DNA of 64,000 bases from Natrononativus amylolyticus (GCF_024362525.1 NZ_CP101458.1:2852001-2916000); one strand, 5' to 3'; shown: positions 18,929 to 29,971, counted from the stretch's first letter. Numbers and translations: made by a program. The notes: a model not told the origin generated them from the sequence alone.

Positions 18929-21193
18929 TTACTCTTTCGAGATGAAATCGACGTCCCGAAACTCGAACCTGGCCCCACCAGTAGCACTCTCCGACACCGT
19001 ACACGTCCAGCCGTACACGTCGGCCAACTCCCGGACGAACGCAAGTCCTAATCCGGTTCCGCCTTCGTCTGATGCCGTCGTGAATCCCGTTTCAAACACG
19101 GTGTCTCGGTCCTCACTCGGGATACCACATCCATCGTCCGCCACGTGAAATCCGTTCGGCGTGTTCCCTACCTGAACAGTGACGTCTGTGCCTCCGTGCT
19201 GGACCGCATTTTCGAAGAGATTTCTGAACAGATGTCGGAGGTACGTCTTGTCTCCTCGTATCTCGCCGTCGATCTCGAACTGGAGCGTTGCATCAGGTGC
19301 GTCCACCTCGCGCCAGGCGTCCCATGCCGCATCCGCGAGCGACACTAAATTCCGTTCACCAGCCGACGTCTGTCCGTGCGTCAAGACCAGCAGCACGTCG
19401 ATCATGTTCTCGATGCGATCGAACGCTTCGACGACGTAGTCCACCGCTTGCGGGGCCGTCTCAGCCGGCAACTGCTGGCTGTAAATCTGGCCGATCGTGA
19501 CCGGGTTCCGCAGTTCGTGGGCGATCATGCTGGCCAGACTCTCGAGGCGCTCGTTCGACTCCTCGAGATTGCCGATTGTCTCCTCGAGCTTCCACTCGCG
19601 TTGGCGGCGTTCGAGTTCGTACTTCACCCACTGTCCCATCAAGTGGTGGAACGTCCGTTCGATGTCCGAAAACCCGTCATCTCGCGGTTCGGTCGAAACG
19701 AACCAGAACGTTCGGTCGACGTCACTCTCTATTTCAAGGTACGTCCCGAGGTACGACCGCACGCCGAACTCGTCATAGCACAGTCTGCCCTCGAACCCGT
19801 CGCTCACAGGATCCGTAATCGGACAGGTCCCCCCAGTACTCGCAGGCACACTGCAGTACGTTTCAGAGAGTGGATACGGTTCGCCTGGGACGAGGTGTTC
19901 GTGCTCCCCGTTCATGACCTCGACCTCGAACCGATCACTCGCCGGCTCAGCGATGGCGATACCGCCGAGTTCCATGTCGAACCGTTCACAGCCAAGATCG
20001 AATACGGCCTGGAGCTTCTCCTCGAACGCCCGATCGGGGTCGGATGTGATCTGGTACAATCTCCGCTGGGCCCGTTCCCATTCCCTCCGTTCGCTCGTGT
20101 CGCGAACCACTGCGAGCAGGACCGGACGGCCGTTATGCTCCATCCGAGACGCGGAGATCTCTGTCGGAATTGTGCCCCCCTCTTTGGTTCGACACGTGAG
20201 TTCGTCTATCCATCCAGTGCCGTCCGCGAACACCTCCTCGGCGAATTCTCTGAACTCGTCGAGCTCGTCGGGGTGGACGTCGGAGGGGCTGAGGGTCAGC
20301 AATTCGTCGTGCGTGTAGCCGAGCATCTCGGTTGCGGCCGGGTTCGCGTCGACAAACTCGTCTGCCTCAGGGTCGACGATGAGGATGGCGTCGTGGCTGC
20401 TCTCGAAGACTCGCTCGAGGAACGCTTGTCGTTCCTTCAACTCAGTCTTCACCTCGGTTCGCTCCCGCAGCGTCTGCATCATTCGGTCGACCTTCGTCTC
20501 GACCTCCTCGGAGTCGAAGAACTTCTCGGGTGGTGTGTAATAGGTGTTCTGCGAGACGGTGTTGTCGGCGATAATGTGAGGGTGGGTCTTGATAACGTCG
20601 TGGATGATCGCTGTCGGGAACCGGTCTCGGCTGTACTGGCACATGACAACGTAGTCTTCGTCCTGGTAGAGCGGATTGAGCACGGCCTCGTACTCGACTA
20701 GCTCGTCGGCGCTCGTGTCCCCGTCCAGTGCCCACGTCATCTCCGCGGCCGCTCTGAGTCCCGTGTAGCCACCCTCGTCTTTCGCCTGTTCGAGTGACTC
20801 TTCCCAGAACGCGAGCATCGCGGTCCGATCGAACTCACCGGTTCGGCGGTACGTGTCCGCTGGCGTGAGGACAGAGAGCGCACCCGATTCGAGAACGGAG
20901 TCGACGTCGATACCGTAGTCCTGCATCGCCGAGAGGACGTCTTCCGTAGAATTGTCGTCGGCGACGTACAGACAACGCTCGCCACGTTCGAGGCCCTGAG
21001 AGATGAACGGGATAGCAGATGCAAATTGGTCTTCGTGGCTCTCGTAAATGAGTGCGAAATGATCGTTTGAATGCCTGTGGTCGTCGGAAGGTTCGACCGG
21101 TCCACGAAACTCCGGGCTCTGACGCAGCGCCTCTAGTCCGCTCTCACGGCCTAGTACTCTCCGCTGGTTGTTCCGGCCATCTTCCTTACTCAT
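18929..21193 (-). CDS. sensor histidine kinase with MEDS, PAS and GAF-like domains
   Basis: The 754-residue protein begins with a MEDS sensor domain (about 40-210; HFALIYESHEDQFASAIPFISQGLERGERCLYV). A PAS domain (about 265-375) and a GAF-like domain (about 385-530, with Cys residues) follow. The transmitter has phosphoacceptor H559 in MIAHELRNP, N-box RNLFENAVQHG, G1 VADDGCGIP and G2 GGTGLGLAFVREL. There is no membrane segment, so it senses a cytoplasmic signal. Its transmitter is close to that of the kinase at 42488. No response regulator is adjacent. It is convergent with sufU. Confidence 0.93.
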   Translation of the reverse strand: MSKEDGRNNQRRVLGRESGLEALRQSPEFRGPVEPSDDHRHSNDHFALIYESHEDQFASAIPFISQGLERGERCLYVADDNSTEDVLSAMQDYGIDVDSVLESGALSVLTPADTYRRTGEFDRTAMLAFWEESLEQAKDEGGYTGLRAAAEMTWALDGDTSADELVEYEAVLNPLYQDEDYVVMCQYSRDRFPTAIIHDVIKTHPHIIADNTVSQNTYYTPPEKFFDSEEVETKVDRMMQTLRERTEVKTELKERQAFLERVFESSHDAILIVDPEADEFVDANPAATEMLGYTHDELLTLSPSDVHPDELDEFREFAEEVFADGTGWIDELTCRTKEGGTIPTEISASRMEHNGRPVLLAVVRDTSERREWERAQRRLYQITSDPDRAFEEKLQAVFDLGCERFDMELGGIAIAEPASDRFEVEVMNGEHEHLVPGEPYPLSETYCSVPASTGGTCPITDPVSDGFEGRLCYDEFGVRSYLGTYLEIESDVDRTFWFVSTEPRDDGFSDIERTFHHLMGQWVKYELERRQREWKLEETIGNLEESNERLESLASMIAHELRNPVTIGQIYSQQLPAETAPQAVDYVVEAFDRIENMIDVLLVLTHGQTSAGERNLVSLADAAWDAWREVDAPDATLQFEIDGEIRGDKTYLRHLFRNLFENAVQHGGTDVTVQVGNTPNGFHVADDGCGIPSEDRDTVFETGFTTASDEGGTGLGLAFVRELADVYGWTCTVSESATGGARFEFRDVDFISKE

Positions 21194-21333
21194 TAAAAAG
21201 TAGATACCTAGTGGAAGTCCTTAACATTGGTCATTAGCAGGTCAGGTGACACCATCTCGCTGTCTCCCGTCAGTGATAGGCGGAAACTCGAGGCCGATCC
21301 GTCTCGATAGGCCGGCAGTCAGCGAGTCGATTC

Positions 21334-21891
21334 CTAGGGCGGCGACTCCGCGTGCGATTTGGGGTCGTCCGACGTCATGTAGACTTCGAGAACGCCGTTC
21401 TTGAACCAGGCTTGACTCATCTCGGGCGACTCCCACGGAAGGTCGACGCGTCCGACGACGGTGCCGGTCTTGCTGATGACGAGTTCGTTCGTTTTCGGGT
21501 TAACGCCGACGGAGAGATCGTCTTTGCTCGCGCCGGGAATATCGGCGATGACCATGAACTCCCCGTCGGCGAGACGAGTGTCGATCAAACAGTCGTCGGA
21601 CGCGGATGGGCTCGCCCGTTTCGTCCGCGTCCGATTCGCACGTTCTGCGCGCTGCTTTCGGCTCGTCCGCTTCCCGGTGCGAGACGGGCGCGGTCGAACG
21701 CGTCGACTCGAGGACGACGCACCGCCCGCGTCGTCTTCGACGAGTTTCCCCAGTCCGTCCGACAGCGATTGCAACCCCGCCTGAAGCGAGGCCTCGAGGG
21801 CGGCGCCGAGGCTTGTTCCCTTGCGGTGGCCGCCGGGCGGGGCGTTCGCCGCTTCACTGGTCTCCCGGTCGGTGTCGTCTTCGTCGCTCAT
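21334..21891 (-). CDS. GvpH-like Hsp20-fold protein
   Basis: From ATG 21891 this is a 185-residue protein. The N-terminal half is low-complexity, with an Arg/Ser-rich stretch at about 70-105. The C-terminal half (about 105-175) is an Hsp20-like beta sandwich resembling the gas-vesicle chaperone GvpH: FMVIADIPGASKDDLSVG, LVISKTGTVVGRVDLPW and FKNGVLEVYM. A TTG 48 bases upstream is in frame but gives an unlikely N-terminus. No other gvp gene is nearby, so a general small-heat-shock role is possible. Confidence 0.75.
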   Translation of the reverse strand: MSDEDDTDRETSEAANAPPGGHRKGTSLGAALEASLQAGLQSLSDGLGKLVEDDAGGASSSSRRVRPRPSRTGKRTSRKQRAERANRTRTKRASPSASDDCLIDTRLADGEFMVIADIPGASKDDLSVGVNPKTNELVISKTGTVVGRVDLPWESPEMSQAWFKNGVLEVYMTSDDPKSHAESPP

Positions 21892-22067
21892 GAACGTTCG
21901 TCCCTCCGTTCTACCGTGTCGAATGATGGCATCTACCAAGATAAAGCTCCGGATTCACTACTTTTTGTGATTCATCACTGGAGATATCTACCGAAAGGGA
22001 CTGTACGGCGTTTCGGTGACGACGTCGATGGGGCACGTCCGACAGAGGGAAAGCCGGCTTCGAGCGC

Positions 22068-23414
<1,347 letters not shown>

Positions 23415-23488
23415 GGCCGGGTGGTTGGAGGTGGGACGACAAAGGAGTACCGAGGTTCGATGGCGAGCAGGTTCGGGGTTGCCGTGTT

Positions 23489-24517
23489 TCAGAGGCGGTC
23501 GGCGACGTCCTCCGCGAAGTAGGTGAGGATCAGATCCGCGCCCGCCCGCTTGATCGAGAGCAGCGACTCGAGCGCCGTCGACTCGAGATCCAGCCACCCT
23601 TTCTCGGCCGCGGCGTGGAGCATCGCGTACTCTCCCGAGACGTTGTAGGCGGCGATCGGATGGTCGAACTCGCGGCGAAGGTCGCTCACGATATCGAGGT
23701 AGGGGAGGGCGGGTTTGACCATCAGCACGTCCGCGCCCTCCTCGACGTCGAGAGAAACCTCGCGAAGCGCCTCGCGGCGGTTCGCCGGGTCCATCTGGTA
23801 GTGGCGCCGGTCCCCGAAGGCGGGGGCGCCGTCGGCGGCGTCGCGGAACGGGCCGTAGAAGGCGCTCCGGTACTTCGCCGCGTAGCTCATCACCGGAACG
23901 TGCTCGTACCCCTCGCGGTCGAGCGCCTCCCGAATGACGCCGACCATGCCGTCCATCATGCCCGAGGGCGCCACCATGTCCGCCCCTGCGGCCGCGTGAG
24001 AGGTGACGATCCGCTCGAGAGCCGTCAGGGTCGCGTCGTTGTCCACCGTCACGGTGGCCTCGCGGTCGGCGGGGTCGCGTTCCGCGCCGCGGGCGGCGTG
24101 ATCGTGTGCCGTCTCGAGACCCGCTTCCAGGGGACCGCAGTGGCCGTGGTCCGTGTACTCACAGAGGCAGACGTCCGTGATGACGTAGGCGTCGGTCTCG
24201 CCCGTGATTCGACGAGTGGCCTCCTGGATCACGCCGTCGTCGGCCCAGGCGCGGCTCCCCCCGGGGTCCTTCGACCCGGGGATACCGAACAGCATCACCG
24301 CCCCCACGCCGGTCTCGAGTACCTCCTCGACGCGGGTCACCGCCTCCTCGACGGGCACCCGCTCGTGGCCGGGCATCGACTCGATCGGAATTCGCTCGTC
24401 GGTCGTCGCGTCGACAAACACCGGTGCGATGAGGTCCGACGGCTCGAGGCTCGTCTCGCTGACGAGCCCCCGGATGCGGTCCTGGCGGAGCCGGCGGGGT
24501 CGGTGGGTGAGGTCCAT
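23489..24517 (-). CDS. hemB: porphobilinogen synthase (delta-aminolevulinate dehydratase)
   Basis: HemB joins two 5-aminolevulinates into porphobilinogen. The 342-residue protein contains the zinc-type Cys cluster [14 protein letters not shown], the Schiff-base lysines in the segments [16 protein letters not shown] and [10 protein letters not shown], and the [10 protein letters not shown] motif. The start [14 protein letters not shown] is the family's. It is directly upstream of hemL, the preceding pathway step, so these two form a heme-synthesis unit. Confidence 0.97.
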   Translation of the reverse strand: MDLTHRPRRLRQDRIRGLVSETSLEPSDLIAPVFVDATTDERIPIESMPGHERVPVEEAVTRVEEVLETGVGAVMLFGIPGSKDPGGSRAWADDGVIQEATRRITGETDAYVITDVCLCEYTDHGHCGPLEAGLETAHDHAARGAERDPADREATVTVDNDATLTALERIVTSHAAAGADMVAPSGMMDGMVGVIREALDREGYEHVPVMSYAAKYRSAFYGPFRDAADGAPAFGDRRHYQMDPANRREALREVSLDVEEGADVLMVKPALPYLDIVSDLRREFDHPIAAYNVSGEYAMLHAAAEKGWLDLESTALESLLSIKRAGADLILTYFAEDVADRL

Positions 24518-24610
24518 ACCGGCACTATCGAGGGAACGGGCAAAAGCGGTGCGCTCGAGGCGCGAGTCGACGGGGACGGGCGACGGGTCGATCGGTGGAC
24601 GGCGAGGCGG

Positions 24611-25651
24611 TTACCGCAACCGGTCCGCGACCGACGAGGTGAACTCCGTCCGGGTGTCGCTCTCCCAGAGCTGTCTGGCCTTCGGGACGATCCCCTCCCG
24701 GAAGTACAGAAAGAGGACGATCAACAGCGCGCCGAAGACGGCGGTGCGCCACTGGCCGGCCTCCTGGAGGCGTTCGTTGAGGTAGATGATCACGCCGGCG
24801 CCGACGACCGGGCCGTACATCGTTCGCATCCCGCCGAGGACGAGCATGATCAACACCAGCACGTCGACGGCGGCGAACTCGAACATCGACGGGACGATGT
24901 AGCGCTCGGACTGGGCGTACAGCGGCCCGACGAGGCCGATGATCGCCGCGCCGGCGAAGCCGGCGACCGTCTTGTAGCGGACGACGTCGATGCCGACGGA
25001 TTCGGCGGCGACCTCGTCCTGGCGGATCGCTTTGAACGCCAGCCCGTACTTCGAGGCCATCAGGACGCGGTAGAGGACGAGCGTGGCGGCCAGGAAGACG
25101 AGCAGCACGTAGTAGAGCGCGACGAACGGGTTCCAGTTCAGCGTCTCGGTGAGAAACGTGACCTCGAGGCCCGTGAAGGCGAAGCCGGTGTTGCCGCCGG
25201 TGATGTCCCGCGCGCCGACGAAGAACTGCGTGAGCGCGAGCTGGAGGCTGAGCGTCAGGATCGCGATGACGATCACGGTCATCCCCCGCCGCGCGGAGAC
25301 GTAGCTCACGAGCAACCCGAGGGCGCCGGCGGCGAGTCCGCCGACGGGCCACACGAGCCAGGCGGAGACGCCCAGACTCTCGGCCAGCAGCGCGGTCGTG
25401 TAGGCGCCGATTCCCGCCAGCGCGCCGACGAACAGGAACAGCTGGTCGGTGTGACCGAAGACGAGGTTGAGCGCGACGGTGAGAATCGCGAACACCAGGA
25501 AGATGACCAGCAGGCGCGCCTGGTAGGTCATCCCCGCCTCGACGACGAACAGGGGTAACAGCGCGAGCGCACCCACGACCAGCGCGACGTCGCCGAACGA
25601 CCGAACCCGATCGAGGGGGCCGCTCGAGTCGGCTCGCTCCGGCTCGCTCAT
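24611..25651 (-). CDS. livM: branched-chain amino acid-type ABC permease LivM
   Basis: The 346-residue protein has eight to ten membrane spans and the LivM signatures: FAILTVALNLVFGHTDQLFLFVGALAGIGAYT, the cytoplasmic loop GLAFKAIRQDEVAAESVGIDVVRYK with the conserved EAA-like region, and LVLGGMRTMYGPVVGAGV. It lies 52 bases downstream of livH on the same strand. With LivH it forms the membrane channel; LivG/LivF are divergently encoded. Liv-type systems import branched-chain amino acids but also urea, amides and aromatic acids. Confidence 0.94.
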   Translation of the reverse strand: MSEPERADSSGPLDRVRSFGDVALVVGALALLPLFVVEAGMTYQARLLVIFLVFAILTVALNLVFGHTDQLFLFVGALAGIGAYTTALLAESLGVSAWLVWPVGGLAAGALGLLVSYVSARRGMTVIVIAILTLSLQLALTQFFVGARDITGGNTGFAFTGLEVTFLTETLNWNPFVALYYVLLVFLAATLVLYRVLMASKYGLAFKAIRQDEVAAESVGIDVVRYKTVAGFAGAAIIGLVGPLYAQSERYIVPSMFEFAAVDVLVLIMLVLGGMRTMYGPVVGAGVIIYLNERLQEAGQWRTAVFGALLIVLFLYFREGIVPKARQLWESDTRTEFTSSVADRLR

Positions 25652-25703
25652 CGTTCCTCCGGACGAGTGTCACGTTCGACTGAGGGAGTGGTGAGTGTCA
25701 TGA

Positions 25704-26561
25704 TCAGGCGATTTCGTTCGGTCGCAACACGAGTACGCCGACCGCCACGGCGAACAGGATCACCATCGAGACGTAGGCGCCGATGAAGTAGTTCCCGAAA
25801 GTGATCACGAGACCGAGCAACAGCCCCGCGGCGACGGTACCCTCGATGTTTCGCACGCCGCCGACGATCGAGACGATGATACCGAAGATCGTGAACTCGA
25901 AGGCGTCGCCGGGACCGACCGCCGACTGCAGGCTCCAGAGCAGTCCCGCGATCCCCGCGAGTACGACGCTGAGCACGAAGATGAGCGTCCGAATCCGGCG
26001 CGGGTTGATCCCACAGAGCAGCGCCCCGGTCTCGTCCTGGAAGACGGTTCGGGTCGCCTTGCCGAGGTAGGTCTTCCGGAGGAAGACGAACAGCGCGAAC
26101 AGGACGACGCTCGCGACCGCGACCACGAGCAGCGTCGAACCGCGCACGCTCACCCCGGCGACCGACTGCGACGGGACACCGTGGGGCAGCGAGTAGCCGA
26201 GCGGGTAGTAGACGTACAGCAGGCCGTCGAGGAAGATGGCCAGTCCCAGCGTCGTGAAGATACCGAGCAGGATCCGATCTTCCCCCTCCGAGCGGTAGAC
26301 GCTCGAGAGCAGCGCCCGGTCGACGCCGAGGCCGAGGCCGGCGACGGCGGCGACGCCCACGACCGCCGCGAGCGCCGTGTGGGGCACCATCGGCAGCACG
26401 ACGATGCCGGCGACGACGGCGATCACCGAGAACACGCCAAGCGAGAGGTTCAACACGTTCCCCAGGCCGAATACGAGGGTGATCCCCGCGCCGAGGAGCG
26501 CGAACAGCAACCCGCGAGCCACTCCGTCGACCGCCACCTCGAGGAGTGTTATCACAGCCAT
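25704..26561 (-). CDS. livH: branched-chain amino acid-type ABC permease LivH
   Basis: The 285-residue permease has the LivH features: ALLGAGITLVFGLGNVLNLSLG near the N-terminus, KATRTVFQDETGALLCGINPRRI as the cytoplasmic coupling loop, and the C-terminal FGIIVSIVGGVRNIEGTVAAGLLLGLV. About eight membrane spans can be counted. A TATA-like element on the minus strand at 26591-26600 (AAAGTATAAA) lies about 34 bases upstream of the start. livM follows, so livH-livM is one transcript divergent from livG-livF. Confidence 0.94.
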   Translation of the reverse strand: MAVITLLEVAVDGVARGLLFALLGAGITLVFGLGNVLNLSLGVFSVIAVVAGIVVLPMVPHTALAAVVGVAAVAGLGLGVDRALLSSVYRSEGEDRILLGIFTTLGLAIFLDGLLYVYYPLGYSLPHGVPSQSVAGVSVRGSTLLVVAVASVVLFALFVFLRKTYLGKATRTVFQDETGALLCGINPRRIRTLIFVLSVVLAGIAGLLWSLQSAVGPGDAFEFTIFGIIVSIVGGVRNIEGTVAAGLLLGLVITFGNYFIGAYVSMVILFAVAVGVLVLRPNEIA

Positions 26562-26590
26562 TGGTCTTTCTTACCATTCACCCTGCTCCG

Positions 26591-26600
26591 TTTATACTTT
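26591..26600 (-). promoter_or_regulatory. TATA element of livHM
   Basis: On the minus strand the sequence AAAGTATAAA stands out in the divergent livH/livG spacer, about 34 bases before the livH start at 26561. This spacing suggests a short leader of a few bases. Confidence 0.6.
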
Positions 26601-26703
26601 TCCGAACCCGTACGAGGCGGCAGCGTACGGTCACGCGGAGACGGCGGGGGGAGGGTGAACCGACCGTCTCGCTCGACGGTCGCGACGGCGGGGGCCGAGC
26701 CAA

Positions 26704-26712
26704 GTTATTTAG
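26704..26712 (+). promoter_or_regulatory. TATA element of livGF
   Basis: GTTATTTAG in the livH/livG spacer is centred 28 bases before the ATG at 26736, matching a leaderless start for livG. The two oppositely directed promoters are about 110 bases apart and could share one operator. Confidence 0.6.
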
Positions 26713-26735
26713 TGGTGGGAAGCAACCGGTGAGCC

Positions 26736-27458
26736 ATGTTAACTGTCTCCGAGGTCACGAAAACCTTCGGAGGACTCACCGCGGTCGACGACGTGAGCTT
26801 CACGCTCGAGTCCGAGGAGCTGGTCGGGCTCATCGGCCCGAACGGCGCGGGGAAGACCACGCTGTTCAACGCGATCAACGGCATCTCGCCGCCGGATGCC
26901 GGAACGGTGCGGTTCGACGGCACCTCGATCACGGGGTTGAAACCGAACCAGATCTGTCACCGCGGGCTCGTCCGAACGTTCCAGATCGTCCGCACGTTCA
27001 ACGAGTCCACCGTCCTCGAGAACGTCCTGACCGGCGCCGTCTTCGGGTCTGGTGCCGACCGGTCGATTCCCGAGGCCAGGGAGCACGCCCGGAAGTTCGT
27101 CTCCTTCGTCGGTCTCGAGGAGTTCGAAGGGACCGACGCGCGCCACCTCACGATGGCCCAGCGAAAGCACGTCGAACTCGCCCGGGGGCTGGCGGCCGAC
27201 CCGAAACTCCTGATGCTCGACGAGATCGGCAGCGGCCTCACCCCCCAGGAGATCGACGAACTCACGGCGACGATCGTCCGCATCCGCGACGAACTCGGCA
27301 TTTCGGTGCTGTGGATCGAGCACGTCGTCGAGGCGATCATGGGGAACACCGACCGCGTTCTGGTGCTCAACGAGGGCTCGCTCATCGCGGAGGGGACGCC
27401 CGCCGAGATCCAGGAGAACGACCGCGTCGCACAGGCGTACCTCGGTGATTCGGAGTGA
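26736..27458 (+). CDS. livG: Liv-type ABC transporter ATPase LivG
   Basis: The 240-residue ATPase carries Walker A GPNGAGKTTLFNAINGI, the LivG-specific ICRRGLVRTFQ-like segment (QICHRGLVRTFQIVRTF), Walker B PKLLMLDEIGSGLT and the switch histidine in LWIEHVVEAIM. The ABC signature is unusual: LTMAQRKHVELARG instead of LSYGQQR-x-LEIAR. Its stop overlaps the GTG start of livF by 3 bases, so the two are coupled. Confidence 0.95.
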   Translation: MLTVSEVTKTFGGLTAVDDVSFTLESEELVGLIGPNGAGKTTLFNAINGISPPDAGTVRFDGTSITGLKPNQICHRGLVRTFQIVRTFNESTVLENVLTGAVFGSGADRSIPEAREHARKFVSFVGLEEFEGTDARHLTMAQRKHVELARGLAADPKLLMLDEIGSGLTPQEIDELTATIVRIRDELGISVLWIEHVVEAIMGNTDRVLVLNEGSLIAEGTPAEIQENDRVAQAYLGDSE

Positions 27459-28168
27459 GCGACGCTCCGGCGGTCCGCGTCGAGGAGGTGAACGTCTCCT
27501 ACGGGGACCTCCAGGTTCTCTGGGACGTCTCGATGGAGCTCACCGAGGACGACCGGGTCGTCGCACTGATCGGCCCGAACGGTGCGGGAAAGACGACGCT
27601 GCTGAAGACGCTCTCGGGGCTGCTCGCCGTCGACTCCGGACGGATCGACCTGTTCGGACGGGACGCCACCGCGCTCTCACCCGACCGGATCGTCGACCTC
27701 GGGTTCGTCCACGTTCCCGAGGAGCGAAACCTGTTTACCGAGATGACCGTCGTCGAGAACCTCGAGATGGGCGCCTTTCGCCATCGAGACGAGTTCGAGG
27801 CCACCCTCGGGGAAGTGTTCGAGCTGTTTCCGATCCTCGAGGAGCGACACGACCAACACGCCGGCACGCTCAGCGGGGGCGAACAGCAGATGCTCGCGAT
27901 CGGTCGCGGGCTGATGGCTCAGCCGACGGTGCTGGCGCTCGACGAGCTGTCGGTGGGACTCGCGCCGAAACTCGTCGCGCGCGTCTTCGAGAAGGTCGAG
28001 GAGATCAGCGAGGAGACGACGGTGTTGCTCACCGAACAGCACGTTCACGAGGCGCTCGGCCTCGCCGACCGGGCCTACCTGCTCGAGAACGGGCGCATCA
28101 CGCTCGAGGACTCCGCGGACGCGCTCCTCGAGAGCGATCGGGTGACGGAGGCCTACCTGCGAGACTGA
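27455..28168 (+). CDS. livF: Liv-type ABC transporter ATPase LivF
   Basis: The 237-residue ATPase starts with GTG at 27455 inside the livG stop region. It has Walker A GPNGAGKTTLLKTLSGL, the LivF marks GFVHVPEERNLFTEMTVVENLEMG, a canonical signature LSGGEQQMLAIGRGL and Walker B TVLALDELSVGLAP, plus TEQHVHEALGLADRAY. Together with LivG it powers LivHM. It is convergent with the binding-protein gene, whose stop lies 26 bases downstream. Confidence 0.95.
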   Translation: MSDAPAVRVEEVNVSYGDLQVLWDVSMELTEDDRVVALIGPNGAGKTTLLKTLSGLLAVDSGRIDLFGRDATALSPDRIVDLGFVHVPEERNLFTEMTVVENLEMGAFRHRDEFEATLGEVFELFPILEERHDQHAGTLSGGEQQMLAIGRGLMAQPTVLALDELSVGLAPKLVARVFEKVEEISEETTVLLTEQHVHEALGLADRAYLLENGRITLEDSADALLESDRVTEAYLRD

Positions 28169-28193
28169 GGGTCGAACGGAACCGAGCCAGCGG

Positions 28194-29438
28194 TCAGGGC
28201 GAGTCCTCGACGAGCGGTTCGACGATCTCCGCATCCATCGGCTCGCTGCGGAACTCCTCCTCGAGGTGGAACTCGCCGTCGGGGTAGTAGTCCGGGCCGT
28301 CGGGCTGGAGGGTGCTGAAGATCGCCCTGACACCGTCGATCTCGCCCCACTCGTTGTACCGCAGCGGTTCGGCGAACAGCGTCTCGAGTTCGATCTCCCG
28401 GATCGCGGTCGCGATCTCCGTCGGGTCAGTCGAGTCGGCCTCCTCGATCGCGGTCGCGATCAGCTGGCCGGCGACGTAGCCGTACCCCTCGTGGGTATCC
28501 ATGCGATCGTCGCGCGCGTCGGCGAACCGCTCGGCGACGTCGGCGAACCGGTCGCCGAAGACGTCCGTCACGTGCAGGTGCGCGAACGTCTCGCCGGTTT
28601 CGCCGAGGCCCTCGTGGAGCACGCGCGGCGGCAGTCCGGCCCCCGTGGTGAGTTCGTGCTCGAGGCCGATCTCGCGGGCTTGCGTGTGGATCGAGATCGA
28701 ACCCGGCGGGTGGCCAGTCGCGACAAGCAGGTCGATGTCATCGGGCAGGTCCCGCAGGAACGGCGTGAAGTCGCTCTCGCCGAGCGGCGTGACTTCGATC
28801 GAGACGTCGACGTCGGGAAAGAACCGCTCGATCTGCTCTTCGACCGTCACCCCCCACTCGTAGTCGGCGACGATCGCGCCGACGCTCTCGTACCCCCGCT
28901 CCTCGATCAGGTCGGCCTGGGGCTGGAGGTCCATCGGCGCCGGAAGCGACCCCATCCGGAACGTATACCGCGACTCCTTCGTGTGGATCCGGTGGGTTCC
29001 CGCCATGTGGAGGACCATCGGGACCTCCATCTCCTCGGCCGTGATTCCGGTCCGGATACCGACGTCGCTCGAGACGGGACCCGTCATCGCAACGGCCCCC
29101 TCCTCCTCGACGAACCGCCGGAAGACCGTATCCGCCTCGCCGGCGTCGCTCTCGGTGTCGGTACCGACGATCTCGAGGTCGCGGTCGAGCACCCCGCCGT
29201 CGTCGTTGATCTCCTCGATCGCGAACTCCAGACCCGCCTCGTGTGCGGCGCCCCAGGGGGCGAAGTCGCCGGACAGCGGTTGCAGCGAACCGATAACGAT
29301 CGGGCCGTCGCCGTCGTCGCCGTCGTCCTCGCTGAGACAGCCGGCGACCAGCCCGGTCGCCGCCGCACCCGCACCCGCGAGAACGGTTCGCCGGTCGAGC
29401 GCGTCGGCCCGCCGTCCCCCAGACGTGTTGTATGGCAT
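28194..29438 (-). CDS. livK: Liv-type substrate-binding lipoprotein
   Basis: The 414-residue protein has a twin-arginine-like signal (DRRTVLAGAGAAATGLVAGC) with lipobox cysteine near residue 38, then the periplasmic-binding-protein type I fold: IVIGSLQPLSGDFAPWGAAHEAGLEFAIEEIN and GPVSSDVGIRTGITAEEMEVP. It delivers substrate to LivHM. Its gene is 83 bases downstream of the RidA-acyl-CoA dehydrogenase-MaoC operon on the same strand, which hints that the imported compound feeds a CoA-dependent degradation route rather than being leucine. Confidence 0.92.
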   Translation of the reverse strand: MPYNTSGGRRADALDRRTVLAGAGAAATGLVAGCLSEDDGDDGDGPIVIGSLQPLSGDFAPWGAAHEAGLEFAIEEINDDGGVLDRDLEIVGTDTESDAGEADTVFRRFVEEEGAVAMTGPVSSDVGIRTGITAEEMEVPMVLHMAGTHRIHTKESRYTFRMGSLPAPMDLQPQADLIEERGYESVGAIVADYEWGVTVEEQIERFFPDVDVSIEVTPLGESDFTPFLRDLPDDIDLLVATGHPPGSISIHTQAREIGLEHELTTGAGLPPRVLHEGLGETGETFAHLHVTDVFGDRFADVAERFADARDDRMDTHEGYGYVAGQLIATAIEEADSTDPTEIATAIREIELETLFAEPLRYNEWGEIDGVRAIFSTLQPDGPDYYPDGEFHLEEEFRSEPMDAEIVEPLVEDSP

Positions 29439-29521
29439 CGAGTGTCACATTGCTGCAACTCGAAAAAAGCCTTCCGGTGGCGTCGGCCATCAGCCCCGGC
29501 CGACGGGCAGGTGCGACCGGC

Positions 29522-29971
29522 TTACTCGTCTGCCTGCCGGCGTTCGACGACGACGAGGTCCTTTCGGGAGTGGACGAGGTCGCCGTCCTCGTTCGTCGCC
29601 TCGAGTGCGAACGTCACGAGCCCCCGCTCGTCGTTCCAGCGGTCTTTCTCGGCGACCGAGACGCCGACCGTCAGGCGATCGCCGGGACCGACGGGCTCGT
29701 GCCAGCGGAGGTCGTCGACCCCCATCGCGGCGACGATGGCGACCTCGTGGAGCACCGACTCCGCGAGGGGGCGCATACACATCGCCGCCGTGTGCCAGCC
29801 GCTCGCGATCAGCCCGTCGAAGTTCCGCCTCGCCGCCTCACTGTCGACGTGAAACGGCTGGGGGTCGTACCGCCGAGCGAACTCGAGGATCTCCTCTTCC
29901 GTGACCTCGACGGTGCCCGGCTCCCACGACCGGCCGACCTCGAGGTCCTCGAAGTACTGCAGCTCGGACAT
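29522..29971 (-). CDS. MaoC-family (hotdog) enoyl-CoA hydratase
   Basis: The 149-residue protein has the R-hydratase/MaoC signature FARRYDPQPFHVD with catalytic Asp and His (hydratase-2 motif), followed by GLIASGWHTAAMCMRPL, the typical substrate-tunnel helix. It adds water to an enoyl-CoA double bond. ATG 29971 is used; a GTG at 29977 would overlap the stop of the acyl-CoA dehydrogenase gene by 4 bases. Either way the gene is coupled to the dehydrogenase, forming a dehydrogenation-hydration pair. Confidence 0.9.
   Translation of the reverse strand: MSELQYFEDLEVGRSWEPGTVEVTEEEILEFARRYDPQPFHVDSEAARRNFDGLIASGWHTAAMCMRPLAESVLHEVAIVAAMGVDDLRWHEPVGPGDRLTVGVSVAEKDRWNDERGLVTFALEATNEDGDLVHSRKDLVVVERRQADE

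Noticed and set aside
28266-29852. Long plus-strand frame opposite the binding protein and MaoC genes
   Set aside because: It runs against two well-supported genes and has no domain.
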